Source: Epiperipatus broadwayi (lineage: Eukaryota; Onychophora; Udeonychophora; Euonychophora; Peripatidae). Taken from it: DNA of 64,000 bases. The notes under the pieces were generated by a model. It ran no database searches, had not been told where the DNA came from, and saw nothing but the letters and a program-made list of their open reading frames with translations. Below, piece after piece: positions 30,680 to 44,039 of the stretch; positions within the stretch are counted from its first letter, which is position 1; the number at the start of each line of letters is the position of its first letter. The stretch covers positions 211,476 through 275,475 of the forward strand of contig JAQFVV010013082.1 of assembly GCA_028023455.1 (NCBI GenBank), written 5' to 3'. The translations under genes and the position numbers were made by a program.

Positions 30680-32819
30680 TGTAACGATCCGGAGAATACT
30701 ACTTACCATAATCTGCACTACAAGGGCGCCATCTAAGCATTTGAACCTAGAAAAATTTATAGAGTAGGCAGATACGTGAGTCAAAAAAAATATTTTTTTT
30801 TTTATATTTTGCATTCGGTCGTTAGCCCATGTCACTAGCTCAGTGGAATAGCAGAGATTTAATAATATAATATAAGAGTATATATATAAAAAGAATAAAA
30901 TAAGCCACTGCCAGTAATTAACACACAAACATTTATTTATGCACATATATATAAGATTGAAAATTGTTTTAGTATCAGTTTACATTTTAACATCTAACAT
31001 TATTTTTAACTTTACTTTGAATTTTAATTTACATTTTAACATTATATTATAATTTACATTTTAATCAAGTTCGCACAGATGGGATTATAAAAGCTTGTTT
31101 CAATATGTTGCATATAGATCGGTCACATAGATTTCAACGGTTAAAAACATTTCAAAATAAACATAAATGATCAAAATATAAAATCATTGATACTGACAAT
31201 TGCAGAGGGAAATTTATAAGTAACCCAATAGTATTCACCATAAGATACTTGCATTGTCACCAATAACTTAAAAGACATCCGAATAAATACATTTTAGATA
31301 CTCACCGTGAGGTATCATTATTTATCGAATGTCTATATATTTTGATCAAATATGAAATCCAAAACATAATTAACCGATAACGAATCCATGCAAACGTCTA
31401 TAAACAACTTAAATTTAATGCATTTTTATTTAGTGTCGAGTATGAATAGACTACATAGATTTGCATTTGAAAATAAACATTCTATCCCTATTTAACCTTA
31501 GGCTAAAATTCGTAGTCAAACTGGCATCAATTCATCTGATATATCGATGTATTCAATGTAATAAAATACGGCAGCACAAAAAGTTAAGAGAAGAAATTGC
31601 CTCTCGTCAGATAGGAATATTACATCTATCTGCGAAGAAGAGCAATAAAACAAAAAACTCCATAGAAAGGAACTGCAGTATCTGACTTATAATTCATTCC
31701 ATAGGCAAACGGGTGTGTGCGGCATATGAAGCAATTCTGCCCATAGTGAATCTGTACTACATCTACTAAATTACACCAATATATCCAATCCATTGACCCA
31801 ATTTAACCATGAAACAAATAACCTAAGATTACCCTCCCCTAATATAACTTTACAAATCTATACAGCCATTCATGCCCGACTTAAGTTTAACATTTATATA
31901 ATTTAACTTAATGGAAAACAGAAATCGTAATAAAACTTAAAGAACAAAAAATAAATAAATGGAAATGATTTTAAATAAAAAAAATATCAAATAACATTAT
32001 TAATATTAATTTACGTTGGTCAGATAGGATTCTATTTGTATTTTTTATATATGGAAAGTTTTTAATTTAATGTTCATAAATTATAAAGTTCTTATGGTTT
32101 TTTAAACAGTTCATCTTCATATGTTCCTTGCCGTTTGAACGTGAATTCCCACGCCATCCTAAAAAGATTGGTATCCATTTAGCCATTGTTTTATTTATTC
32201 ATTCGGAGGTTTTTTAGTTTAGTTGGTCCTCAAGGTAGAAAACGATAGTTCACTTCTCTTTCTTTCTTTGGCAAAACTGAAGGGATTAAAGAGTGCGTCT
32301 TTTCAATCCCTTCTCCTTCACTTCCGCACTAACACATGTCTGTCACATCTAAAATAATCAATAACTAATAATTTTCAAACTTGTCCTTTTATATTAATTT
32401 TGTGGATTGAATTGACATTGCGTCATCGATGAGATGGTCTTTTCGCTGAGGTCGGATTCCATTGTTTTTCTCTCCTATCTGACCGATGTTTTTACATTTA
32501 AATGCCCAAGGCTAGTTTACATTTCTAATTAAAACAATCATTTCCATTTCTGATTAATTAATGTGTTTTCAAACTTAAAGATATATTTTTATCTTTAAAT
32601 CTCTACTGAAAATTTAGTTTTAAAACACTTTTTCTTTAATAAAGTTTTCGTTTAATAATTTTTTTTTTTTTTTTATCTGTGCGATTTATATATACGAGTT
32701 TAAGATGATATTTAATTTCAATTTTTAATTCTTAAAGAAAATTTTTAAATGCGAACTTTTTATTTTAATTTCATGTTTAATAATAAAAACACAATGTAAC
32801 GTCGTCTGTGCTCGTTACA
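30680..32819. repeat. Left LTR, 2140 bp
   Basis: Near-identical to 33541-35690, with scattered substitutions and small indels in A/T runs. A 74-codon frame (31461-31685) is cut short here by TGA where the right LTR has CGA. Much longer than most LTRs of such a small element. Confidence 0.9.
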
Positions 32820-33540
32820 TATCAGTAAAGTTGCTTAAAAAAATGATCAAAAAAAATATTTTACTTAGGGTTAGTAATTACGGTACACGATTAACGAAGA
32901 CATTTACAAAAACATCCGGTTAGTAATTTTACAAAAAGACTATATACAAAAAAAAAATGTTTACTATCGTTCTCCTAAGGACCATTTACGTTTACACCTC
33001 CTCCCCACAAGAGTTCTATTTTTTTATACATTTTATTTTTACACACGGCATGACAAGCAAATTTTTTAAATTATTTAGGAAGGTTGCATTGAAGTAAATA
33101 TGTTTTGAAAAATGATGGGTTTATGCGTGTATATTTGCAGCACAATTATAAATACCACCAACTTATTTATGATTTATTGAAATGCTTACATAGGAATTAC
33201 ACTGAAGTAAATTCCCAAAAGTACTCTCTGTAAGGTACCACATTTACCATCATAAACTTGCGTGGCTGTGCGCTCCTATACACATTAAAGCATAATTTAT
33301 ATTAACAACAAAAAAAACATAACAATCGCAAACATTTGACTTTCTTTTTAATGAAATACAGTTTAAAATTATTTATACTTTCTCATGTTTAATATATGTG
33401 CTATTTCTTTTACTGGCAGAGCTTTTATAAGATTTAAAGTATACAACTTTATGTAAACAGATAAAAATGTTTCATTTTGAGAAGAATTTGTTCAGGGTAT
33501 ACGTGGTTTATTAAACATCAGCCCAAGTTGGGAAGCCAAT
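32820..33540. other. Internal region of the LTR element
   Basis: 721 bp without a supported reading frame and no RT, integrase or protease motifs. The minus-strand primer-binding-site candidate lies at its right end. Confidence 0.7.
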
Positions 33541-35690
33541 TGTAATGATCCAGAGAATACTACTTACAGTAATCTGCACTACAGGGTGCCATCTAGGCAT
33601 TTGAACCTAGAAAAATTTATAGAGTAGGCAGATACGTGAGTCAAAAAAAAATTTTTTTTATTTTTTTTTTATATTTTGCATCCGGTCGTTAGCCCATGTC
33701 ACTAGCTCAGTGGAATAGCAGAGATTTAATAATATAATATAAGAGTATATATAAAAAAAGAATAAAATAAGCCACTGCCAGTAATTAACACACAAACATT
33801 TATTTATGCACATATATATAAGATTGAAAATTGTTTTAGTATCAGTTTACATTTTAACATCTAACATTATTTTTAACTTTACTTTGAATTTTAATTTACA
33901 TTTTAATTTCTATTATATTATAAGTTTACATTTTAATTAAGTTCGCACAGATGGGATTATAAAAGCTTATTTTAATATGTTGCATATAGATCGGTTACAT
34001 AGATTTCAACGGTTAAAAACATTTCAAAATAAACATAAATGATCAAAATATAAAATCATTGATACTGACAATTGCAGAGGGAAATTTATAAGTAACCCAA
34101 TAGTATTCACCATAAGATACTTGCATTGTCACCAATAACTTAAAAGACATCCGAATAAATACATTTTAGATACTCACCGTGAGGTATCATTATTTATCGA
34201 ATGTCTATATATTTTGATCAAATATGAAATCCAAAACATAATTAACCGATAACGAATCCATGCAAACGTCTATAAACAACTTAAATTTAATGCATTTTTA
34301 TTTAGTGTCGAGTATGAATAGACTACATAGATTTGCATTTGAGAATAAACATTCTATCCCTATTTAACCTTAGGCTAAAATTCGTAGTCAAACTGGCATC
34401 AATTCATCTGATATATCGATGTATTCAATGTAATAAAATACGGCAGCACAAAAAGTTAAGAGAAGAAATTGCCTCTCGTCAGATAGGAATATTACATCTA
34501 TCTGCGAAGAAGAGCAATAAAACAAAAAACTCCATAGAAAGGAACTGCGGTATCCGACTTATAATTCCTTCCATAGGCAAATGGGTGTGTGCGGCATATG
34601 AAGCGATTCTGCCCATAGTGAATCTGTACTACATCTACTAAATTACACCAATATATCCAATCCATTGACCCAATTTAACCACAAAACAAATAACCTAAGA
34701 TTACCCTCCCCTAATATAACTTTACAAATCTATACAGCCATTCATGCCCGACTTAAGTTTAACATTTATATAATTTAACTTAACGGAAAACAGAAATCGT
34801 AATAAAACTTAAAGAAGAAAAAATAAATAAATGGAAATGATTTTAAATAAAAAAATATCAAATAACATTATTAATATTAATTTACGTTGGTCAGATAGGA
34901 TTCTATTTGTATTTTTTATATATGGAAAGTTTTTAATTTAATGTTCATAAATTATAAAGTTCTTACGGTTTTTTAAACAGTTCATCTTTATATGTTCCTT
35001 GCCGTTTGAATGTGAATTCCCATGCCATCCTAAAAAGATTGGTATCCATTTAGCTGTTGTTTTATTTATTCATTCGGAGGTTTTTTTAGTTTAGTTGGTT
35101 CTCAGGGTAGAAAATGATAGTTCACTTCTCTTTCTTTCTTTGGCAAAACTGAAGGGATTGAAGAGTGTGTCTTTTCAATCCCTTCTCCTTCACTTCCACA
35201 CTAACACATATCTGGCACATCGAAAATAATCAATAACTAATAATTTTCAAACTTGTCCTTTTATATTAATTTTGTGGATTGAATTGACATTGCGTCATCG
35301 ATGAGATGGTCTTTTCGCTGAGATCTGATTCCATTGTTTTTCTCTCCTATCTGACCGATGTTTTTACATTTAAATGCCCAAGGCTAGTTTACATTTCTAA
35401 TTAAAACAATCATTTCCATTTCTGATTAATTAATGTGTTTTCAAACTTAAAGATATATTTTTATCTTTAAATCTCTACTGAAAATTTAGTTTTAAAACAC
35501 TTTTTCTTTAATAAAGTTTTCGTTTAATAATTTTTTTTTTTTTTTATCTGTGCGATTTATATATACGAGTTTAAGATGATATTTAATTTCAATTTTTAAT
35601 TCTTAAAGAAAATTTTTAAATGCGAACTTTTTATTTTAATTTCATGTTTAATAATAAAAACACAATGTAACATCGTCTGTGCTCGTTACA
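33541..35690. repeat. Right LTR, 2150 bp
   Basis: Pairs with 30680-32819. It begins TGTAATGATCCAGAG and ends GTGCTCGTTACA. A 102-codon frame (34333-34641) is longer than its counterpart in the left LTR; its product matches nothing I recognise, and I do not regard it as a gene. Confidence 0.9.
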
Positions 35691-36254
35691 ATAGAAATAC
35701 AGAATAAATATCTGTGCTTAATGTGCTTTATTGCCTTGAAATATTATAAAATGTACATATACATACAGTATTCAATTATTAAAAAAAAAAAAATTTTTTT
35801 TATTCTTTTATACATACAGAGATTTATATATGTAGTTTATTATTATGAATAAGCAGTTCTTTTCTTTTTGTGATTTGTTATATAATATTTTTATTATTAA
35901 ATAATATGTGTTAAATTTATTTAACATTCATTTTGTTAAAATAGAGTAAATCAGAAAAGTGTGAAATAAAATTGTTATATTAGGAGATAAAAAATTGTAC
36001 ACGTGTGAAACAATGAATAGATCGGTACAAACACAAAGATGCTTTTACACTTATTTCTGATGGCTATAGATTCCAGCTTTGTGTTATCTGTATCTTAAAA
36101 TTATTTTTACAAAAGAGGTGCTTTGATGTAGATGATAGCGATCAATTATAAGTCCTCATTGATTGTGACCGTCAAACTTGTGAAGCTTTGATTTTTTTTA
36201 GATAAAGATTTCCAGATGTTTTTCGCGATATAAACGATTAAAACAATTTTTTTA

Positions 36255-36372
36255 GGCAGTCAGTCTGAAATTTTTTTAAAGAGGGCAGTTAATCATTAAT
36301 TTTTTTTTTAAAGAGATGATCAGTCAGTTATAAAGTTTTTTTTTAGAGAGATGATCAGTTAAATTATGATTA
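36255..36372 (+). repeat. Short degenerate tandem repeat
   Basis: Three imperfect units of roughly 40-45 bp, each with a T-run, AAGAG(A/G)G(G/A)...CAGT and TTA. No function evident. Confidence 0.5.
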
Positions 36373-38635
36373 TTATTTTGAGACTCAACTCAATTGGTCC
36401 TTCCTTGTGATAATTCTTAAGCAGAAATGTAAGCTCGAATCTTTTTTTTTTTTTTAAAAGAGAGTGAACGCTTTAATTCTTTTTTCTCACTCTTTGAAAG
36501 TTGAAAAAAAAAAGAGCAAATGAAATGTGCGTTTATATAAAACAATTTCCATCAATATTAAAGGAGAAAAGAGAAATGGAACAAGATTGAATTTATAAGA
36601 AGTTAGTCCTAATTATATAAAAAATGATATTAACATATTTAGCTCTGCATAATACTATGCTTTTGCATTGTTAAACCATTGGTCTGCTTCCTGGTTTATA
36701 CAGAGGGAGTCAAAACCGCTGATCTGTCTAGGAAATCATGTATCCAGAAATAACCAACAAAAATGATAAATTTTGAAGCCAACCACGCAAGCTATATGGA
36801 ATGCTTTGTTCCTAATTCCTGGCTTATGAAAAGTTCATTACCTTCAAATGAATGGAGAACAGGAAATAGGATGAAAAGAAAATTTATAACAGCTATGTAG
36901 AACCAAGTTTGAAGCCATAAATCAAATTTTTGTTGATTTACCTCAATCATCTAAAGTGTCGACAGCAATTATTTTTTTAAAGAAGAGAAACAAGCAAATC
37001 CAACGGTACCTACTTATTCAAAGTACTTATAATAATTTTTTTTTTAAATGGTAGAAGGAAGCCAATCAACAGTGAATAATAATGGACTTAAAAAAAGAAA
37101 CAAGCAAAGTCAATTGATTCAGCATTATCTTAAAAGTATCTGCAATAACTTTTTTTTTTTTGTTGTTGTTGTTGTTGAGCAAAGAAAAGCAGTCTAAAAT
37201 TCAAATTCAGGACATTAATAAGAAGTAAAAAGTAGACGGGTAAATATGAACTTTCCTTAACCGATTTTATTCTTTTGCTTATTAAAAGTAAACCTTAATT
37301 TACTGGTCAAAGCAATTTTCTTTTTTTGATACAGAAACATTAAAGACTTGTTTATCTATAGTTATTTGCAATATCTCACAACATAGCACAAACATAGTTT
37401 AAATCTTTAAACTTAAAATTTCATTATTTTTTTTATTATATATTGTAATGTTGAAATGTTTTTTTTTAATTGTTCTTCAGATGTTAATGATGATGAGCAA
37501 CCTATAGATATATGCATTTATAATGTTTTTTTATTTTTATTTTATCTTGTTGCATATTAAAAGTTAATATATGTATTTTATTTTCTTTCGCTATAAGGTT
37601 GCAAAAGAAAAAGATATTTTTATATATGTAATTTTTGGGTATACATTTTAAACATATATGTTAACATTACCGAATGCGTGAATGTGTAACTGCTTACCCA
37701 AACACATCAAAGAATAGGTTATATATAATTAGTTTAAAATAGTAAATTAAAAAGTAGGGCATTACATTTGAATGGAAATGAAATAACATATACAAGTTAC
37801 ACCTGAAATTTATTTTATGATATGATAGGTAAGTAAAGTCTTAAATAAGCATTTATAGAATATGTATTTTTTTATATTGAGTTAAAACAGCTTATTTTGA
37901 GATATCAAGAAAAGTGACAAACCTATATATTAAGTTTATTTGCTTATACTTATATCAATTTTATATTAATAAACCATTTATTTAATTGTCGATTTAATTT
38001 TAAAGAAGGAAAGAAAGAGTAGTAGTGTTAATAAAATATAATTATATATCTTAATTGGTTTCCGAGTTATTATTAAGAATATTGTGTTTTTTTTTTTCTT
38101 TTATCTTAATTCTATCATTTTAATTCAGTATCATTGCTCGCAGTTATTAAGTATTACGATTCATATATATTGAGCAATCACTTGCAAATATTAAACGTCC
38201 GCAAAATAATAGGTAAACTAGAATGTTGATATTTGGGTATTTAAGGATTATGCTTGAGAATAAATTAAATTTTGATAATTATAGTTCAACATAGAAAGCT
38301 AAAATTGTGTTGTGTCCATGAATTTAGATCATCCTCATCAAAGATGGATATCATGTTAGTAGTTAAAAATGTTTCAAATAATACTATATAAAAGTTATGA
38401 TCGCCATCAATCATCATTAATAAATTATAATCATTAAATTTAATGTTTAGCGTAATGAATATGTTTTAGTAAATAGGGGTTTATATAAAATTGAAGATTA
38501 TGCAAAGAGATTCATGATGATCAATCATCATCATTAGTATTATTAAATCCCAGTATGAAATATGATAATTTTAGTAGATGCCTATAAGTTTATAAAGATG
38601 AATTTATTGTTGTGAATTTATTAATAAGCCATGGC
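36373..38635. other. Unassigned AT-rich sequence
   Basis: No gene or repeat copies recognised. 36590-36990 is less simple but without a convincing frame; poly-T runs and a (GTT)n near 37161 occur. Confidence 0.45.
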
Positions 38636-38639
38636 TGGT

Positions 38640-38755
38640 ATCCTCATCACCATTATAATCATTATTATGACATCACTATTATAATCATTATTATGATATC
38701 ACTATTATTATCATTATTATGATATTATTATCATCATCATCATTATTGTTTATCG
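38640..38755 (+). repeat. ATC/ATT-rich minisatellite
   Basis: About three units of ATCACTATTATAATCATTAT-type sequence passing into (ATC)n. Simple-sequence expansion. Confidence 0.7.
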
Positions 38756-38759
38756 TGAT

Positions 38760-40410
38760 AAATAATTTAGTTAAATGGCCATCAATATCAATAATGGTCT
38801 TCACATGCTTGTTTAGAAGCCATTAATAGGATTATACATGTCTGTTCATCAATATACGCTAATGAGCTAGCAATGTCTATAAGAATCTTTGATCTATAGT
38901 ATAAACTTTGGTAATATTGGGATCGTGTAATTTTATCAATATAGATAAAATGTAAGAATGTCATTTTTGTTCAATAGTCATCCAAGTCATGTGTAATAAA
39001 TATGTACTGAATGAGTTTGAACTCAAGTACACTATAAATAGATACTTATCTAGATTGAAAACAATCTAGTGGCGCTCATGGGAAAACACATGTACTTAGC
39101 TAAACTGAATAAAGAGTGATATCATCCCTTTCCAACTTCATAATATTAGTTTTATAAAATATATTTTTTATAAGTTGTCATGAATAGCACCAGTGTGTGC
39201 ATATGACCATGAATGGTCTTATATATTTGGAAAGAAGGATAGAAGGATTCTTTGTTAGAAGAATCTAGTATTGGAGATAAGCATAAGGCACTCCAGGAAT
39301 CTCACAGTGGGTACTTTTATTCAGTTGCTATGTTTAATATTATTTTTATTAGATGACAATGTCCAGTATGTTTTACTGTTTAAATGACTGCCCCAATATA
39401 TAAATAAATACCAAGAATCTTTAATGCTGATATTTTCTTTGTCTATGCTATGATGAATTGAAATAGCTACAAATTATAATTACAAATACATATCTTTTAT
39501 ATTAATTTAATATTACAAATACATATTTATAATAATTGATAAATATTGTTACAAATGACAGGTGTATAGTTTGTGACAATTGATTTATTTAAATTGTTAC
39601 AATATATATATATAGTATTGCATAAAATATATTATATGCATTTTACAGCTGCTTATTGTTTTATAATACACATTGCTTTTAAAAGTTTGCTGTGCCCCTA
39701 ATAAATTATTTATCAATGTGTAAAACTCATTACTTCAATGGAGAATATATTATGCTGTTTATAAATTTCTCCTTGTATGAATCTATGAATTGTTTTCCAA
39801 AAGAAAATAATATTATTATCTTCATACTTCTTGAAATAAATATTATGCTTACTTCTTTTTCATTGCTTTACATTTTGGATTGCTTCAAAGGAAATTATGT
39901 TAACTTCTATATTATTTCAACAAATACTTTATTTACCTTGAATGGCTTTTTAAATAATGTTAGTGCTTACTTAATTTATGTGCCTTCGATTTTCATAAAC
40001 TGGTTTGCCAATATTTGATATTCATATTGTCTGGATATTTTAATAAAATTTTCAACATGTCCAAAGAATTATTATTTGAAGTATTGTGCATAGAAAATGA
40101 CATTGAAATCAATGATTTTAGGACTTGTGAAATATTAAATGATAAAAGCTTTATAAATACTTAGCTGAAAGTTTTATTACATGTGTTTTACATTTATGAT
40201 ATTGTATTTATTATTATTTATATCTTCATTTTTGTATTTATTATTTATATATGATTTGTACTATATTGATTATGGTAATTCTCAGAATATTACTGTTTTG
40301 AAATATAATCAAAGGTAACATATATTTCCTGGATGGAATTGTTTGGGATGTGTATAAATCAATGGAGAAATTAGTAGAGTAGGGATATATTTTTCTTATT
40401 AAATTTTTAA
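38760..40410. other. Unassigned AT-rich sequence
   Basis: A 108-codon hydrophobic frame at 39692-40018 has the residue bias expected of random AT-rich DNA (Ile, Phe, Asn, Tyr, Leu) and I do not call it a gene. Confidence 0.45.
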
Positions 40411-40414
40411 GTCA

Positions 40415-40640
40415 CAATTCATCATCATCAACATCATCATCAACCATTATCAATCCACTTCTGGATGAAGGTCTCTCCAAGTTCAATCCATCTTCTCCGA
40501 TCTTTAGCTTTTCTTCTCCACATCACCACTGTACACTTTCTTATTTCATCCATCCATCTCACATGTGGTCTCTTTCTGGGTCTTTCACAATCTCTGGGAA
40601 TGTAGTTTAAGATTTCAATTGTCCATCTATTATCATATGC
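40415..40640 (-). pseudogene. RTE-like LINE 3' end, minus strand
   Basis: The (ATC)n tail complement at 40421-40442 is followed by the conserved ATTATCAATCCACTTCTGGA and TCACATGTGGTCTCTTTCTG blocks. Truncated near GGACAATTGAAATC. Confidence 0.8.
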
Positions 40641-41800
40641 CTACTTATATTTTGCATTAATTATTATATTTTACTGGGTTTTCACGTCATATGTTTGTCA
40701 TTGCTATATGAGATAGTAGAATTAACACTATTTTCATATATTATTCTTATCATACTTTTGACTTGTAGTCTTCTTAGGTGATAGGTGGCTAATGATGCTA
40801 TATTTTTGGCGATTTTTTGTGATAATTTATTCTTAGTATATTTATTAAGATTAGAGACAGTTTCTAATGCTTTATGTAGACTTTTGCACCACTGTTTATT
40901 TTTGAGTCTATTCCATTGTAATGCCTTCTATATTCCTTGATGTTTATCTTAAAGAAAATGTTTAAAGTCTTGCATGATGACAACCATGCCTTTATTTTGC
41001 TTTTGATGCAATAAGAGTAGCTTAAGGATGTTGATATTGTTGATAAGCATAATCTGGATATCTGATGTGTTTGAAACATTGATAAAATGTATTATACTTA
41101 AATTTATAATTATTTTTATGTGGCTCCGAAATTATACATCTTCAAAATTCAATGTTATTATATTTCTGGTAAGATTATTAAATATTAAATATATAACATA
41201 TAGGAATGAAATCTGGATTAATAAATAAACATGAGCCATCTGTATTCACCTTGAATTCTTACGGTATTTATTTATTTTGGTAATTTAAATGTTATTTAAA
41301 CTGTAGGATAATTATAATTTTGATTTTATTAAAATATCAATGATTTATCCATGTCATATTTACTAGTATTCATAAAATATTGATTTAATTGTTACTTCTG
41401 AATTTGTATCTATACCATCACCTGCATTAGCAGAAAACTTAAAATGACACACGTATTTTAATATTAAGGTATAAGAATACGAGAAGATTATAACAGTCCC
41501 GTTATTAAAATTTATAAGGTTGAGGTTTTTTTAACTGTCATAAGTACACCTCATGGGTATGTCATAGATCATTCATTGAAATTCGGTTTTCATTTTGAAA
41601 TTACGGAAAAACTAAGAGGCCTACACATATATGTATACCATAGCTCTCTGCGCCTATTTCTTCTCTTTCTGTAGGTAGTCACCATATTTTTTCGGACAAA
41701 AAATATTTTTTTTATGAATTTTTTTCCGAGTAAGGTCAATTATTATTATTTTTTCTCAATTTTTTAGATTGTACAGAGGAAAAAGCACGGAAGAAAACTA
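40641..41800. other. Unassigned AT-rich sequence upstream of the piggyBac-like fragment
   Basis: No gene supported. Candidate TTAA sites occur (for example near 41465 and 41528) but I could not match terminal inverted repeats to the other side. Confidence 0.4.
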
Positions 41801-41810
41801 GACGAAAAAA

Positions 41811-42242
41811 ATGTATTCAGAAACGGATTCTACCAGTGTTGATGAGTTTGCTGATTCAAGACCTTTCGACTCCGACGAAACTATTTCATACAGCGATCGA
41901 GAATATTTCACTTCATCATTGGAAGAAACCCCATTACCAGCCAAAAGACGAAGAAAAGCCAAAAATGTACCTCAGTCCGATAGCAGCAGACCAGATCCTT
42001 CATCTAGTATTATGCCTCCAGATGTTAGCAGCCATTCATCTAGCAGTAATGTGCCTTCGAACGTAATCGCTGAACCAATATATGTAGAAAATTTTACCAA
42101 GATTCCAGGTTTGAAGTTTCCCACAACTGGTGAGTATTCTATTTTAGACTTTTTCCATATGTTTTTCAATAAAAAATTATCTAGTAAAATTATTGATGAA
42201 ACTAACATGTATGATACTAAAGATAAAAGTATGTGTCATTAG
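41811..42242 (+). pseudogene. piggyBac-like transposase, N-terminal fragment
   Basis: A 143-codon frame. Residues 1-30 are acidic/Ser-rich (SETDSTSVDEFADS), followed by a basic stretch PAKRRRKAK, as in piggyBac N-termini. The end, TGEYSILDFFHMFFNKKLSS then KIIDETNMYDTKDK, matches the start of the DDE_Tnp_1_7 domain (F-xx-FF ... I-xx-ETN-xY). The frame stops at 42240-42242 (TAG), though the following 80 bases remain codon-like (NVMDRELPSLLEF). The catalytic Asp residues and cysteine-rich C-terminus are absent. A decayed fragment. Confidence 0.6.
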
Positions 42243-42299
42243 ACAAATGTAATGGATCGTGAATTGCCTTCCCTATTAGAATTTTGTAACAGTTCCATT

Positions 42300-43775
42300 A
42301 CTGATTATTTTTTCCAATTGGTAAACAAGATCTAGAATGATTTATCTTTTATTAATAATAAATATTATTGAATAATATGAAATATTTAATATTTTACATA
42401 TTTATATTATAAAATATGAACAGGTATGCTTCTCTGGAAGACATATCTTGAAAGAGGTAGAATATAAACATTTTTTAGATATAAATATGTGTCTTAGAAT
42501 CTTTTTACAAATCTTTGACTGCCTCGTGAAATGAGAAATTTTTTCATATTCTAAATTTGTAAATTGTTTCTGTATTAGCAATGGTTATTCAGTATGGTGA
42601 TGTTATGAACAAGATTGGTTTATCCAAAGTCTAAAATCAAAATAGTTTTGAGCAAATTATGGAAAATTATGAAATCAAAATTTTAGTGCATTCTTGTTTA
42701 TCAGGCTTTTGAGTTTTTCCATTTCAAATAATATGGCATTTTATTATTTTATTGTATTTATAATGGTAAGTAATAATACTTCCACTTCCTTCATTATTTT
42801 TACATTTTCATAGAATTTTATTTATTTATTTATTTATTTTAGCTTTTACTAGGGAGAACGTTTTTCTTCCAGACGCCTAAAGATTTTTTCAACTTTGGGT
42901 GTAGAAGAAAAAAATGAAGAATTCTTATCTTCCTAAATTGCTAGATTGTGAAGGTATAGATTATCTCAGGAAAGAAGTATTATATGTTAATAGGAAGGAA
43001 CTTTTGTGAGGAATACAAAGAAGTTATCAGTGAAGATGTAATTTGAACTTTAGTTAATGATAAATTAAAAATTATGAACAAACAATAAAATAATAATTAT
43101 TTCAGATGTGAAAATTTCTTTTATTTTATTTTTGTATAGTTATTACTATTTATCTTAGGTTTATTATTTTCCTTCGTTTTTCTAATTTCAAGCAATATAA
43201 AGTTTTTTGCTCTAACTTTATTAAAACTGAAGTTATTACGAAAATTGTGACTCTGGTCAGTTTTCATAAAAAAATTCAAAATGGCGCTCAGGAAGTTAAG
43301 TAACATCCTTGGTTAACACCTTATTGTATTTTGATTAAGAGAACCGTTTTTTGTGATATATGGGCAGCAACAAAATCCCTTTCCTACTCATAGTATCACA
43401 GATGGTATTTTAGATTACTGTATAATTATTTTAATATCAGAGTTTCATAAATTAATTTTAAATGAAAATTTATTTATTGTATTAGGATATTATGTAATGA
43501 TTTGATCATATCTTATTATTATTTATCAGGATCGCATTCATTGTTTGGATAAGAACCTGAGATGAGAAATATGATTATATTTGTTTATTAAAGAACTTTT
43601 TTAGAAGAATCCTGAAATTTAGGTGAGAGATTTATTTTGCTTAATAATATTTCTATAGTAACCAGATTTTATGTGAACCTGCTTTATAAGATAATTCTAG
43701 GGATTATTAGAACTCTTGATTAGACATGTTGTTTTAGAGCAGCATAAGAGCTAACAATGTTGATATGATATATTC
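42300..43775. other. Unassigned AT-rich sequence
   Basis: Probably includes the remains or flank of the piggyBac-like element, but no transposase motif is recognisable after about 42330. Confidence 0.4.
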
Positions 43776-43778
43776 TTG

Positions 43779-43886
43779 ATGCCATTTTGAATTTTAAAAT
43801 CCACCCAAAACCTCCGCTGACACATCCAAGCAATAAATGATGTGTCACTGGTGTTTTTGGGTGAGTTTTAAAATTCAAAATGGTGT
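43779..43886. repeat. Short hairpin MITE-like element
   Basis: Arms of about 45 bp: GCCATTTTGAATTTTAAAAT ... GACACATC (43781-43826) pairs with GATGTGTCAC ... ATTTTAAAATTCAAAATGG-type sequence (43839-43884). Confidence 0.7.
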
Positions 43887-43921
43887 TGAGTGCATAGTAC
43901 TTCAGCCCCAAATTTATAGTA

Positions 43922-44031
43922 CTTTTTTTCCATATGTCATAGCATCGGCTGGGACGCGAACCCACAACTGTCTGCAACCAACTACTTGCTTGCATGGCGG
44001 CTGTGATACCTCTCAGCTAACAACGCAAGAC
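43922..44031 (-). mobile_element. tRNA-derived SINE (family A), copy 3
   Basis: The minus strand reads TTGTTAGCTGAGAGGTATCA (A-box), GTGGGTTCGCGTCCC (B-box) and GATGCTATGACATATGG with an A tail. Close to the 451 copy (shared ATGCAAGCAAGTAGTTGGTT-type spacer). Confidence 0.8.
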
Positions 44032-44039
44032 AGAAAAAG

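Larger units (their letters stand above)
30676..35694. mobile_element. Non-autonomous LTR retroelement
   Basis: Two direct LTRs (30680-32819 and 33541-35690) start TGTAA(C/T)GA and end TCGTTACA. The whole is flanked by a 4-bp TSD ATAG (30676-30679 and 35691-35694). The internal part is 721 bp with no gag or pol. On the minus strand, TGGCTTCCCAACTTGGGC starts 2 nt inside the right LTR (33538 down to 33521) and could be a tRNA primer-binding site, which would make the element minus-oriented. No clear polypurine tract is seen at the other end. Confidence 0.85.

Noticed and set aside
30680-35690. Segmental duplication unrelated to transposition
   Set aside because: TG...CA ends with inverted terminal bases and an ATAG duplication at the outer edges fit a single LTR element better.
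39692-40018. 108-codon hydrophobic frame, membrane-protein-like
   Set aside because: Residue bias is what AT-rich DNA gives; no motif and no neighbouring gene context.
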